From contig NC_134517.1 of NCBI RefSeq assembly GCF_027942865.1, positions 6,405,705 through 6,469,704 on the forward strand: DNA of 64,000 nucleotides, given 5' to 3'. The first letter of the stretch is position 1. The number at the start of each line of letters is the position of its first letter. The DNA is from Odontesthes bonariensis. Its lineage: Eukaryota > Chordata > Actinopteri > Atheriniformes > Atherinopsidae. Made by a program: the position numbers and the translations under genes. This document shows, piece after piece, positions 1 through 11,700 of the stretch. The notes below the pieces were generated by a model that saw only the letters and a program-made list of their open reading frames with translations, had not been told where the DNA came from and made no database searches.

Positions 1-2349
1 AAACAGCCTGTAAATACTATACAGGTGTGCTAAGTTAAAAAGCCAAACACCTGAACTAGGTGGCAACAATGTAAATAATTAATGTCTCCATGGGTGAGAT
101 TATTTCATTTTCCTGAAAAAAGAAGAACATGTATGCATGCACATACAATTACAAGGCATTAGTTAACAAAGCTCACTGGATCCATTACCATAGCTACTTT
201 GTTTCAATGGGATATACAGATACATTAAAAAGTGAACTTTTTTTCATAACGGTTTCTAACTATAGCTTTAAATAAGCTGACATTGTTGTGCTGAAAAACT
301 GGAATAGTTTGCTGCTGATTTTAATGGAAAGCCATGTTGCAAGACTTGAGATACTGAGCACAGTAGCACATGTCCTGCATACCTTTGCAACGATATAGTG
401 TACCCTCATTTTTCTATGTGACACTCAACTGTTATTGCATTCACCTAAAAGGCATTGATGCAGCGTTATGAAACAAACATGGAATGGTCCTTTAAAACCT
501 GTAAAAACTCAATTTTCTCAATCCTATTCTTTGTCTGTTATTTGAATATTTGTTATCATGCAAAAGCTTCTGTCTGACATGCTGTTCTCCCCAGAGCCGA
601 GTTGAGTAGCTGAGATGGAGTTAGAAAAGGGTGATGTAAACAATCAGGACAAGATCTGATTATAAGTGGCTGATCAATCAATCTAATGTGAAACCACACA
701 GGATAACGAATGAAACCAAAAAAAGAGGAATGTGTGAGTGTTAAAGGAATAATTTAACTATTTGTGTTGCCACCCCCCTTTCAAGGAGGTCAAACGAGAA
801 GACGCATGTCAAGAAAAATGCTGAAACTGCAGTGACTTGTAAAAGTGAGTCAAATTACAACATTTTTCCCTGTTTTGTTGCCTTAAAACCTGGAATTAAA
901 ACAGATTTTTGCACGGTTTGGTTGATTTGATCAGCACAACACGCCGCTCCCTTTGAAAGAACAAAACATTTTAATAGTGAAACAAGCACCAATTCAAGTT
1001 TTCAATGCAACAAAATAGAGAAAAAAAAACTAACAATCAGTTTAGCAAAACAAGGCTAAAAGGCTATACTTGATCTGCATTGCCACAAAATTTAAAGTAT
1101 TCCTGCTAAAACGTTTTACTAGATGTGTCGTTATTGAACCCTCATGGCCTTCTGGCTGCTTAATAATTGAGGCCATGACATTTTTCTACAAGTACTAGAG
1201 GGGTAATCGAAATGACAGAAGTAATCTCTGTGTAAAAAATGGTTGCTAAAGAAAAGCTGTGGGCACAGACAAAGAGATGGTGGATAAGTGCTTTATTTTA
1301 TTTTATTTTACACCAAAGCAACAACAAAAAAGTAAAATAGTAATGTAACACCGCTTTTACTGTAATGTCTACAAGTCCATCACAGCCAAATAAGGATTTG
1401 CTCAGAAATGTGAAAGAAAACAAGTTCATGTCTCAACATAAATCACATAATCAAGCAGACAGGACAGTTCATGGAGACTTTTCATACAGGATTACAGACG
1501 TAAAAACATTGACAGACATGAACTTGGAATTGTATAGTTTCATCTACTGCATGTTTTTAATGTATAAATAGTGTCTTTATTCAGTTACTAGTTAATTTAG
1601 TTACTTTACTAACTTTTAAGTTTGCTCTTCCACAATCAAACTTTTATTCTACACTGAATCTTTGGTGAAGAAACCGTTTTTTAAAAATACATATTGCTAA
1701 TCATCTCACATTTGACCACAACATTAAGAGAACCTTACAATTCCAAGGTCACCAAGGTGTAATGGTTGTGATTATTTTTAAATGTATATGCAATTTCAGA
1801 TTTCACAAAGGATAAAAATGCATGTTCAGAACAATAATCATCATAAACAAAAAACAAAAAAAAGAAAGAAAATCAAAAGAAACATTTAAAATGGAATCAA
1901 AAAGACATGAATCAACCTGTACAAAACTATGCATGCGAGATGGAAGTTGTGAATTTAAAGAAAAATTAACCCATACACGACATGAGCCATAAAAACCTGA
2001 TGATTTTCATAGAAATTATGGTAAAAGATTAAAAAGCCCCACTGTCATGAATCTGATTGTAATAATCACATTTTGGGAAGTGACGGAGGTTCACTAAATC
2101 CAGCTCCCCCCCTATGAAAAGCAACAGGAGGCTTCTTCATCTTTCTGCTTTACCAAAGCAAAATGGATCACATGAGAAAATGAACGCTGATAGGTTGGAA
2201 CTGAGGTTCATTCTTGGACTGGTTCAGCTTCCTATTCATTTCAGGCACTGGATGTCAGATTTTGTGCCAGTGAGGGGAACAATAAACCAGCAGCAGCAAA
2301 GAAAGAAAAACTTGACCAAATAAGACTGTTATACCTCACATTGCAGAAG

Positions 2350-2362
2350 GTGTGTGTGTGTG

Positions 2363-2393
<31 letters not shown>

Positions 2394-2398
2394 TATAA
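2350..2398. repeat. (TG)n(TA)n microsatellite
   Basis: A run of TG dinucleotides is followed directly by a run of TA dinucleotides and AT-rich sequence. Confidence 0.9.
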
Positions 2399-3725
2399 AG
2401 TAATATGCTGACTTGCAAAAAGCTGTTTTCTTTTTTGGAGTTCTCTCCTCAAACACACATAATTTCTCTTCCTAATGCCTACAACACAGTGAGGGAATTG
2501 TGGACTTTACCTGTAACAACCAAAACTACAGAACTATGGTCAGAGTTATCCACTGAGTGTATCTGTTTAGAATGGTTGCAGATAATAAAAAATGAATTCC
2601 TATACTTAAAAAAAAAAAAAAAAGAAATTTCAGAAAGCAACAAGATCCATGTTAAAATCCAAAAGCCACATTCAACTACCCAGGAAATTACTTCGACTTC
2701 GTGCAACTTTCCTAAGTAGCATTAATAATGACCAAGGCTTTTGAATGTTTTTTGTCTAGAAACAATGCTAAGAAGAAATTGATCAACTGAAAAAACATAA
2801 ATCTCAGGGTGTATTGTAACACAAAATAAGACTCTCAATGTGACAGAGCTCTGGCTCCAGCAGCCTCCCTTTGAGCTCAAGTCAAACCCACATGCCAGCT
2901 GATTAGCTTCAACAGTAACTACGGAACACGCAGGTAAAACTCCCGTCTCCGTACAGTCACAGTGAAATGATAATTAAGGCATCCACTGACATGACATTCA
3001 TGTGCAAGTATTTTCCTGGAGGCGATCGTATGACTTTGGAACATCTAAAGCGTACAATCGACACACTGTTCTCCTGCGGAGGATGCAAACACACACCTAA
3101 CAGCTATATACACTTGCTGCTGGTATGTACATTTAGAAATACAGTTAAATATCTATACTGTAGGAGTAGTCCTAACATACTCTAAACACTTAAAAATAAT
3201 TCCAATAACACTGAAAATGTGTTGTGTGGGTGTCAAAATACACCTTTTGAGAGTTAACCAACATTTAACTTTATCCGATAGTACATTAAATTGTTACATT
3301 TAAGAGTCATTCCCACTGATCGCATGCTTTCAGAAACACTGATGACCACAGACACCACCCTTCTGCTCTTAGAGCGGAGGATGACTGGGAACTCCCTGAT
3401 ACTTTCTGTGCCTGCAACTTTGCCTCAGTTTAATAGTTTATAAAAAGCAGGTCATGTTCATTTTAAAGGCCTCAGAAATATCTGTTTTTTCTTCTTCTTT
3501 CTCTCAGTGATCCTGTTCTACTTGAACTTTTTTAGGCAGTTTCAACAACAGTTGAAATTAAAGAATGATGTCTTGAAAGAAACGAAGTTTACTTAAAACC
3601 TTACTACAGTGGGAAAAAAAAAGACTATCGTGTACCAGGCTTCAATTGGCTAAATTAAAATTGAACCATCTGAATCCTGATGAAGCTTAGTCAGCCAATT
3701 GAGCTTTAGTTGGCTAAATTTAAAA

Positions 3726-4149
3726 TTAAAGCTCCAGTCGGCAGGTTTTCAAAATTCCGAGTCTAAAGTCGGAAAATGCGAACTGATACAACTTTCAGGT
3801 CCCTCCCCCAACCTCTAACAAGCTCCAAATCGCCCCCCAAACCCCTCCCCCTCTGTGGACGAGGTTGTGCACGTGAGTTCACACAAGTGTGAGCGCACAC
3901 AAGTTGGGGCAGACTCACGCTCAGCAGCGTGTGCACAAGCTGTGATTGACAGGTAGGATTCCTCCACCCTAACTTGATTGGTTAAAAACAGCCGGGAGCG
4001 CTCGGGTTTTTGCAAGCATGATTACAGGCTTCAGAGGGAGCTACAGATTTCGTTATTTTTCCTAAACAGCCTATTTAATATTCTACTTCCAGAATCCCAT
4101 GACAGTTCAAGCTAATACGACTAAAAAAAGTTGCCGACCGCAGCTTTAA
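3726..4149. mobile_element. TTAA-flanked MITE-like element
   Basis: TTAA stands at both edges (3726-3729 and 4146-4149). The inner ends are inverted repeats: AGCTCCAGTCGGCAGGTTTT on the left and, reverse-complemented, AGCTGCGGTCGGCAACTTTT on the right. The 416-bp interior is GC-richer than its surroundings and has no transposase. TTAA target duplication is the habit of piggyBac and Kolobok transposons; which superfamily applies is inference. Confidence 0.7.
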
Positions 4150-5572
4150 GCCACAATTGAAGAATTTATTATTCTAGCAAACCTTGGCATGTGCCGTTTT
4201 TCTTTGCCAGTGGCCATTTTTCCTTGAGGCAATTAGTTAAATCAACAGATCTTGTTTTCTCTTTTTTGTGATCCACATTTGACATAAGTAGAGGGTAGGT
4301 TACATTCTAGATTAAGGGATGATGTTTGAACACAAGCATATTTTCGTGGACTGTGTAAACATGCGGTGATGGCTTTAGAATGCAGCCAAGATCGCCTGCT
4401 CACAGTACAGGTAGTAAAGGTTGTATTGGGACCAATCAGAGCCATGCAAGAAATGAGGGGCTCTGCTGGAGCTTGCAGCAATAAACATACATTACCACTC
4501 CCACCAACGTCACACTGAGTATGCTCAGTAAACTAGACAAACATGGCAAGACTGACAACACAAACACACACTCACAAAGCTCAACATCACAGAACGCTGC
4601 AGAAATCCTCAGATTAGTCAAAGAGTGCTGGCAGATGAATGAGAACAAACAAGTCAAGCGAGTCTCCATGGGGAAGAGCCAGCTACAGTCACCTCTCCTG
4701 TGAACAAACCTTTCTTTGCATTGCTTCATTAATCGGCTCAAGCTGTCAGACAAGTCAACTGTGACCCAAGCACAAATCTAAGTTCTGTCTGAATACATCT
4801 GGTTTTACTCAGATTTCTCTTTGCTAAAATCTTTGTCTGTTTCTCAACCTCTTCTTTCTAATCCCAAAGTTCTCATTAAAATTATTGAAACGAATGCTGA
4901 CTATTAAATGCTATTCCAGCATATACACACATGCAAGATTATTTTCATTAACAGCTGCACCAAAGCACTCACAGGCATGTCAATAATATTCTCTTTTACA
5001 CGCTTTCTGAAGTAATCTGAGTATGCACATCTCTATAAAGGCTTATTGACCTCGTAGCATTTGTATTTATGTGCAAATATCGCTTGAGTCTAAGTCTGAA
5101 TGTATGTTTATATAGCGCTGGTCTGAATGCTGGCAGCACTGAGGCTCCACATATGCAATCACAGCCAAAGTTTTTGTTTTTGTTTTTGTCAGTTGATTGT
5201 TTTTCCCTGTTTAAAACTAATCTACAAAAAGAACAGAAAAAAATAATCTCTTCAAAAATGATAAAAAAAAAAAAAGAAAAGAAAATGCCAAAAACAAACA
5301 GCCCAACAACGAGTTTGACAGAAAGCAGAAGCACAAACTGTACATCCAGTCCTACGCACATAAAGGCAACAAGCTCATTTGGAATTCAGAGCCAAATAAA
5401 CAAAAGTTCATACTATTCTTCCAGCACAAATAAAGTTTCCCAGCCCAGTAACTGCTTCAAAAGCAATAAATATTCCTCTTCATAATTTATGTATAAATAC
5501 TCAAGGGTGAAGAAAGATGGTGGTGTTGTTGCGAGGGATGAGGTGAGGGTGTGGGGTCTCTTTTCCTAAGCT

Positions 5573-5719
5573 TCACTCGCTGACTTTGTCCATCCTATAG
5601 ACTACAGTGGTGGAGCTGTCCTGGTTTGACTCAGTGGGAGACACTTTTTTCCACAGAGGGGCTTTCAGAGCTAGCTCTTGTTGGAGGCTCTCATAATCCA
5701 TGGGTCCGAAGGAGAGCTG
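5573..5719 (-). other. gls: GAC-type alternative last exon of gls with tandem NAGNAG acceptor
   Basis: In mammals the GAC isoform replaces the ankyrin-repeat C-terminus of KGA by one alternative exon spliced straight after the sequence DQR. Here exon 14 ends [10 protein letters not shown] at 6262 and this exon follows after a 0.5 kb intron. The acceptor reads ...aaaacagcag, so splicing after the first CAG (exon from 5719) gives R-QLSFG and after the second (from 5716) gives R-LSFG; the second matches the length of human R-HSFG. The stop codon is TGA at 5573-5575. Confidence 0.85.
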
Positions 5720-8700
5720 CTGTTTTAATTGACACGAATAAAAAATTAGTCTCATTCCCTCTGTTTTTGTGTGCTTGTAGCAACATCATTTAAAAAAGCC
5801 AAAAGCTATTTATTCAGTTATCTATTGGCTGTACTTGCAGTAAGGCGTAGGTTTTAGCAATTCAGCAAGTATGGTAGGTAATGAAACATACATAGAAATG
5901 AAGCAGACTGGCTTTGAATTTAGCTTAAAAAGTCCCTCATACAGCAGCTACACATTGAGCCGCAAACTAAACAATTCCAACCACTCAAAGAAAACAAAAG
6001 TTCAGTATGAGCAGAAGAAAACAAATAGGTGACAGCACACCTCTTTAGCTCTTCGTCTCAAATTGTGTGCACTTGTTTTTTTAAGCTTTTCATATACTTT
6101 ACATACATTTACAGAAGTCGAGGTGTCAGCTAACAAATGATGAACAATAATGCTGTTATCTAAACTAACCTCCAGCGTTAACTGGGAAAGGGTGTGTTGC
6201 TTTGTTTGTTTGGAAACTCTTCTTTAGTCCTGAGCAGCAGAGTTGTGTTGTGCATCCTTACCCGCTGGTCTCCTCCCTCTCTGCGAGGATCATGCTTCTT
6301 AGCAAAGTGCCTCAGGTTGTCATAGTTGTGAAAGTTGAAAAGCTCCACCAGCTCCTGAAATGGAAGAGAAATGACTCATCATAAACTTCAAATGTCACTT
6401 TACTCTCGAAGTAAAAGTAAGTGAAAGGTGAAAGCCAAGACCTTTTTGTAAGAAACATATGAGCACATGAGCTCTTTCAAAAAAAAAAAAAAAAAAAAAA
6501 AAAGTTATCAGAGTCCATGTGGCAGAAGCAGCTTCTTGTTTACTGAGACTTGTACTCAGACCACCTGATGGTAATTATTAACCAACCATCACTTACTTAT
6601 TAAACAGGTTCAGTCACCAGAGCTTTCAGCAACTGCCAATCATTAATGACAGTTTTTTTCCATTTGTGTGAACCAAAAAAATTATTTTACTTACAGCTTG
6701 TCATACAACAATACTTTCATGTTTTATATGAAGGAATTCCTTATATTTGATCAATATAATGAATATCATATTAAGATTAGGTATATTAAGATGACATATT
6801 TTCATCTCTTAAAAAGAAACTGTTGGATTTCTATCCCGTGTCTGGACACTACATACTGTGCAGAACTGTATTCCTCTGACAGAGTTGCCCATCTTGTCTA
6901 GTGGAGGCGACCAGCACATAATGCCCATCACGTTGGGCACGACCAGCAAGATTCCCCCTGCTACGCCAGACTTGGCTGGAAGTCCGACCTACAGAGAAAA
7001 ACGCAACAGGTAAGTGTCAGTCAATCACCTGTATGCATCTACAATAGCAGCACGACAACAGCCCAATGCTGAACAAGTAAAATCAACACAGCTCCAATAG
7101 TTTTGTAATTACAATATTATCTTGCCATATTACAGCTGACAGGTCCTTAATGGAATAACCCAGTGACATTTAGCCTCAGGTTATTTAAGCTAGGATTGCA
7201 AATAATTACTAATCATTAACCTGTACTGTATAATTCATGTTGAATGAATGGCTTAGATTTTTCCCAGGATTACATCCCAGGGTTACATGTAAACCATCAG
7301 CTTAAAACAACCATGAAGTCATGACTGCAGAAACAGCTTTCAGTCCACCTGACATGAAAATGCTTTACCTTAAGGGTGCAACATACCGAAATAATTAGTT
7401 GCTGTCAGTTTTACATCTGGATCAAGGCTTGAAACCAAGCAGCTATTGGAACTATGATTCTGATACATGGCGTGACATTGTATTTATGAGTGCAAAATCC
7501 CTTTTATGCCAAGTGCAACACCTAGGTGACATCTGATGTCAAAGATGACATCTTTGTCATCTAGGTCATTTCTTCTACAAGTTGCTCTCATCTTAATCAA
7601 GCTGTTTCCTGCTTGCTTTATTGTAAGAATGTGTATTCTACTTACATGGAAAGCAAATTGTCCTGAGAAGTCATACATGCCACAAGAGTGCATGAGACTC
7701 AGGGTGTCCCTCACTGCCTCTGGGCTCAATACGCGCTCGCCCGTGATAGGGCAGATGCCGCCGTTTGCCAGGGTGGCCGCCATGACACTGGCGCTTTCGC
7801 ACGTCACCTCAATCGAACACAGCTGGAGGTAGACAAAGAAAGAAAGGACAACTTGTACCATTTCTCTATGACAATTTTCAGCACAGAGAAGAGGTCTATG
7901 ACATTCAAAGATATGTTCCATGTCAGAGCAAGAGCAGCAGCACGGAGACACACGACACCCTCTCATCAATGATGTATAAACATGGAAAAAATTGCAGTTA
8001 CACTCACTTGGAAGTACAAGTCCAGCACAGATGTCATGTCTGTCCCCTCTGGGAAACACTAAAGACAAAAAAAAGGCAGATCAATATTTAGCAATTACTC
8101 TGTTCTGTCATTTGCATATGCAAACCTATATCAATCTGCCAGTCTCACTAGATTAGGATCTCTTTTTAAAGGAGATCCTATTCACAATCAGACAAGCACA
8201 GAGACACAACTCAGGCCAGATCACCACAAAAAAAACAACAAAAAACAAAACAAAACACACACACACACAGGTAAAGAAGCTAGTAAGTGTCCAAAGAGGT
8301 GGATGTCCTCTCTTAATCCAGCTTCATAGCAGACTTTAATTCATATATCATATAAGTATTTGGTAAACTGTAATGGAGTATCTTCAATGTCAGTCCAGTA
8401 GTCTGAGCTCTTTCTGTGAGGCAGGAGTTGAGCTGCACTGTCAAAGGCTTTTGGGTGCTCGGAAATAAATGTAGAACCTTCTTTTTTCTTTTAAATTGAG
8501 GACACAGACACTTATTGATCGTTATCGATCACTGATCAACTAGATCGTTGTTTGTGCTGAGAGCAGGGTGAAAACTAACTAAACTTAATAAAGAAAACAC
8601 TATCATCGGACATTTCTTACAGTTATTGAAACTGCATTAATGAAAGACAAACATATTTAATTAAAATTGAGCTGAGACCAGCTTGGGCCTTGTCCAACCC

Positions 8701-11700
8701 TTCACAGATAGTTTTTATATTACAGACCTTCTTCTTTCCATTTTCATATACAGCTACCGGTAACTAAAAATGGGCATTTTAGTTGAACGTCTTCAATAGG
8801 GAAAAGATTCACAAACTATTTATAGGGTTTGTTCTCTCCTGATTTATCACACCCATATCACGTGTCAATCACAACTCTCTGCTTCATACGTGGAAAAAGG
8901 TCAGCGGCCCATGTGACAGAGCACCAATGCACCAACCAGTCAGAAGGTTAGTGGCAAGTCTTTAGGCAAGACACTGAGGACTTTTACATGACAATAGCAA
9001 AAAACAACAACTAATAACTGAACAAAAAGAGACTTAAAAAGAGCCAAAGGGTTACACACATGCTCCAGAGTTTCATCTTTTTGTAAAAACCATAAAGCGT
9101 AAGTATACAGCCAATTTCCCAATAAAGCTGCTCTCCTTCACATTTTTTCTGTTTCTTTTGTCACTAAACAGGCTAAACATGTCAGAAATTGTGTCTGAAA
9201 ATCAGCTCATTAAAGGAAAAGTTTGTGGTTTTTTTTTTTGTTTTTTTTTAGATAAATCGGCGGATGCCCCCGTTCACTCCCATTATATGGATAGAAGTGG
9301 ATCTCAATATCGTCCGACTTTCACCAAACTGTTATCGGTGAGTAGATGAACGGATTTTATGCCAAAAAAAAAGAAACTGTGTACATGTAGTCAAGGTCTT
9401 CTTTTCAACAACATGTCAGTTATGTACTTCTAAATGGCTTATAATATTATTTATCAAGTTTTTTTGGCCATTAATTATTTTTCAAAGTTTTAAACTTTGG
9501 TGTTGTAAAAAGCTGAATAGCAGAGACATGAACACAAACGTGAAAGCTTCATTAGTAAAGAAAATGATCATAATGCAAACCTCAGCAAGAGGCTTTAAAA
9601 AAAAAAAAATTTTAAAAAAGTTTGCCTTTTAGTGTAAAAACATTAACAGAGTCAACAGAAAACAAAGATGGCCACGCTACAGGACCATTCCAGCGTCAAA
9701 CCTTTTTTTCTTTCAGGTAGTAGCCAATGGCAAAGTTTCTGTCTCCTGACTCACGCTCCGATTGGAATCTGTCACACAAAGAGTAGAGCACTCCCATTAC
9801 ACAGAGGAAGGAAATGTTTGCACGGGCCGTGTGTATGCATGCACTTCTGTGCTGGAATCCCAATGCCCCACCCCACCTGTGTACAGTACAACTGGAACGC
9901 TCACGGCATCATGTGATGATACTGTTACATGAGCCCCCATGCTCGCTCTGTTCCACCCCAACCTTTTCCTGGAAAATGCTTTTCATATCAGTGCTGTCAT
10001 GCATCATGCAGCAAGTTATAGAAGAAAGTTGGAATTTTTAGAACAGAAACCATAATACAGAGGCACTTACGTGGCATTGCTGAAACCGACATACTCATTT
10101 CCTGCCATCTGCTTCAGAAAATTCATGACCTGGAGAGAAAGTGAAGAGTGTCAAAATGACCATCAGAAGTTCCTGATATGATGTTAAATTCTATGAACAG
10201 TGAGGGGCCTGTCAAGTGTTTTGTCAGATGTCTAGTCCCCCCCTTTTTCTTTTCCCTTTTTAATGTTGGGATGTCAACCATATTGGGCCCCGAGTGTCAT
10301 GTCTGTCGCCAGAAGAAGTTAAATCAGAAGTCAAGCGACAAAAATTTTAAATCTAGTCCTCAGGAGCAAAAAGGTAGCTGTTTGACCTAAATTCTACCAG
10401 TCTGTTAACATACCCACAAGAAATACCCTGCACATTCCTGGCAGTTACAAAACCCTCACATATTCTCATCTTGCCCTATCTGATCTGATTAACCTGTTGT
10501 GATGAGGGTTTTTTTTATGGCAGAGTGTTAATGTCTTGTAATTTAATATCATATACTCACATAGTCAAATTTTTCTGCATTGCCTGCAGCTTGCTGCAGA
10601 GAGAACAAAACAAGAGGCAATTAGTAGAGTTCCATCACTGAGACATCGCAGAGGACAAGCACAGCATTATAGAAAGCTATACTGAAATGATACATGAGAC
10701 TGCTGACAAGTTAAAGCTACAGAATTAGAAGATGCAAATAAGTTTTATTACAAACGAAAATGTAATCATCACATGAGCTTTAGAACAGAACAGGTTACTA
10801 AGAGAGCAATCTTTCTGGAGTTATAGGGAAATTTAGTAGACATGTGAACAAGCAGATTAGCTAGTCAAAGGAAATCATGTTACAACTAACTAAACTCACT
10901 ATAACATTGGGATTCAGAACTCAAACCTGAATTACATAAACTAGAATACACCTGTTTTAGAAATACATGGCAGCCTTGACTGTACATCATTTGCCGATAT
11001 GGGGATGTGGTCTGCATTATGGATTACAATTATGCATGTATGGATGTCTATATGTTTGAAGATGTACATCTAAAGTAAGTCAAAAAGTGTAATGTGACAA
11101 AACAGAGGGAAGGAGGAGGGGAAAGAAGGGGAATGGCCCTCAAAGTGTGTAGCTCAGTAGACTTCTATCGAATCACAAGCTTATGGTCGCTGTCTAGACC
11201 CACAAAGAAAACACAGCAAAAGTAAAAATGCACACATGTGCATTTTAAATGTAGCAGCTTTTGTTACGCATTCAAAATTCTTAACTATTTCAGTTTTGGA
11301 TGAGTTTGGATCAGTTCATTTAACAGAAAATGTCTTGATTCATAAGAGTCCATTTTAAGGTGTTCATTAAACAGTATAGAAGAACAAAAATAAGTGGCAC
11401 TGAAGAGGGTGTTAAAGAGTCACTAAATTGGCCTTTTACAGAGCCATTTGGAGGAGTAAAGAGACAGAGAGTGGGGAGGGGGAAACAGGGGATAGGGAGA
11501 GAGTGAGGAGATAGATATGGAAAAGGAAGAAAAAATTACCAACGTCATTTGACCTGCAGCAGCAGTCATTATTTCCCACAGTTCCTAAGTCTGGAAAATA
11601 TGCAACATACAAAAACAACAATATGTAGCCTTCAAGCACCATGTAACAACAGTTTGGGGCATACTGCCAGGGCAATCATCCCATAGTTTTCCCACTGAGG

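Larger units (their letters stand above)
1..5572 (-). other. gls GAC 3' UTR and following intron or flank; no further coding exon seen
   Basis: No ankyrin-repeat exon of the KGA isoform is recognisable on the minus strand here, so those exons lie beyond the left edge or are absent. Minus-strand AATAAA signals occur at 4165-4170 and as a cluster at 1292-1308, giving candidate 3' UTRs of about 1.4 or 4.3 kb. The stretch is AT-rich, with a TG/TA microsatellite near 2.35 kb and a TTAA-flanked element at 3730-4145. Small ORFs here have no recognisable similarity. Confidence 0.5.

Noticed and set aside
9200-9360. Possible MITE beginning TTAAAGGAAAAGTTTG
   Set aside because: No matching inverted end with TTAA could be found downstream.
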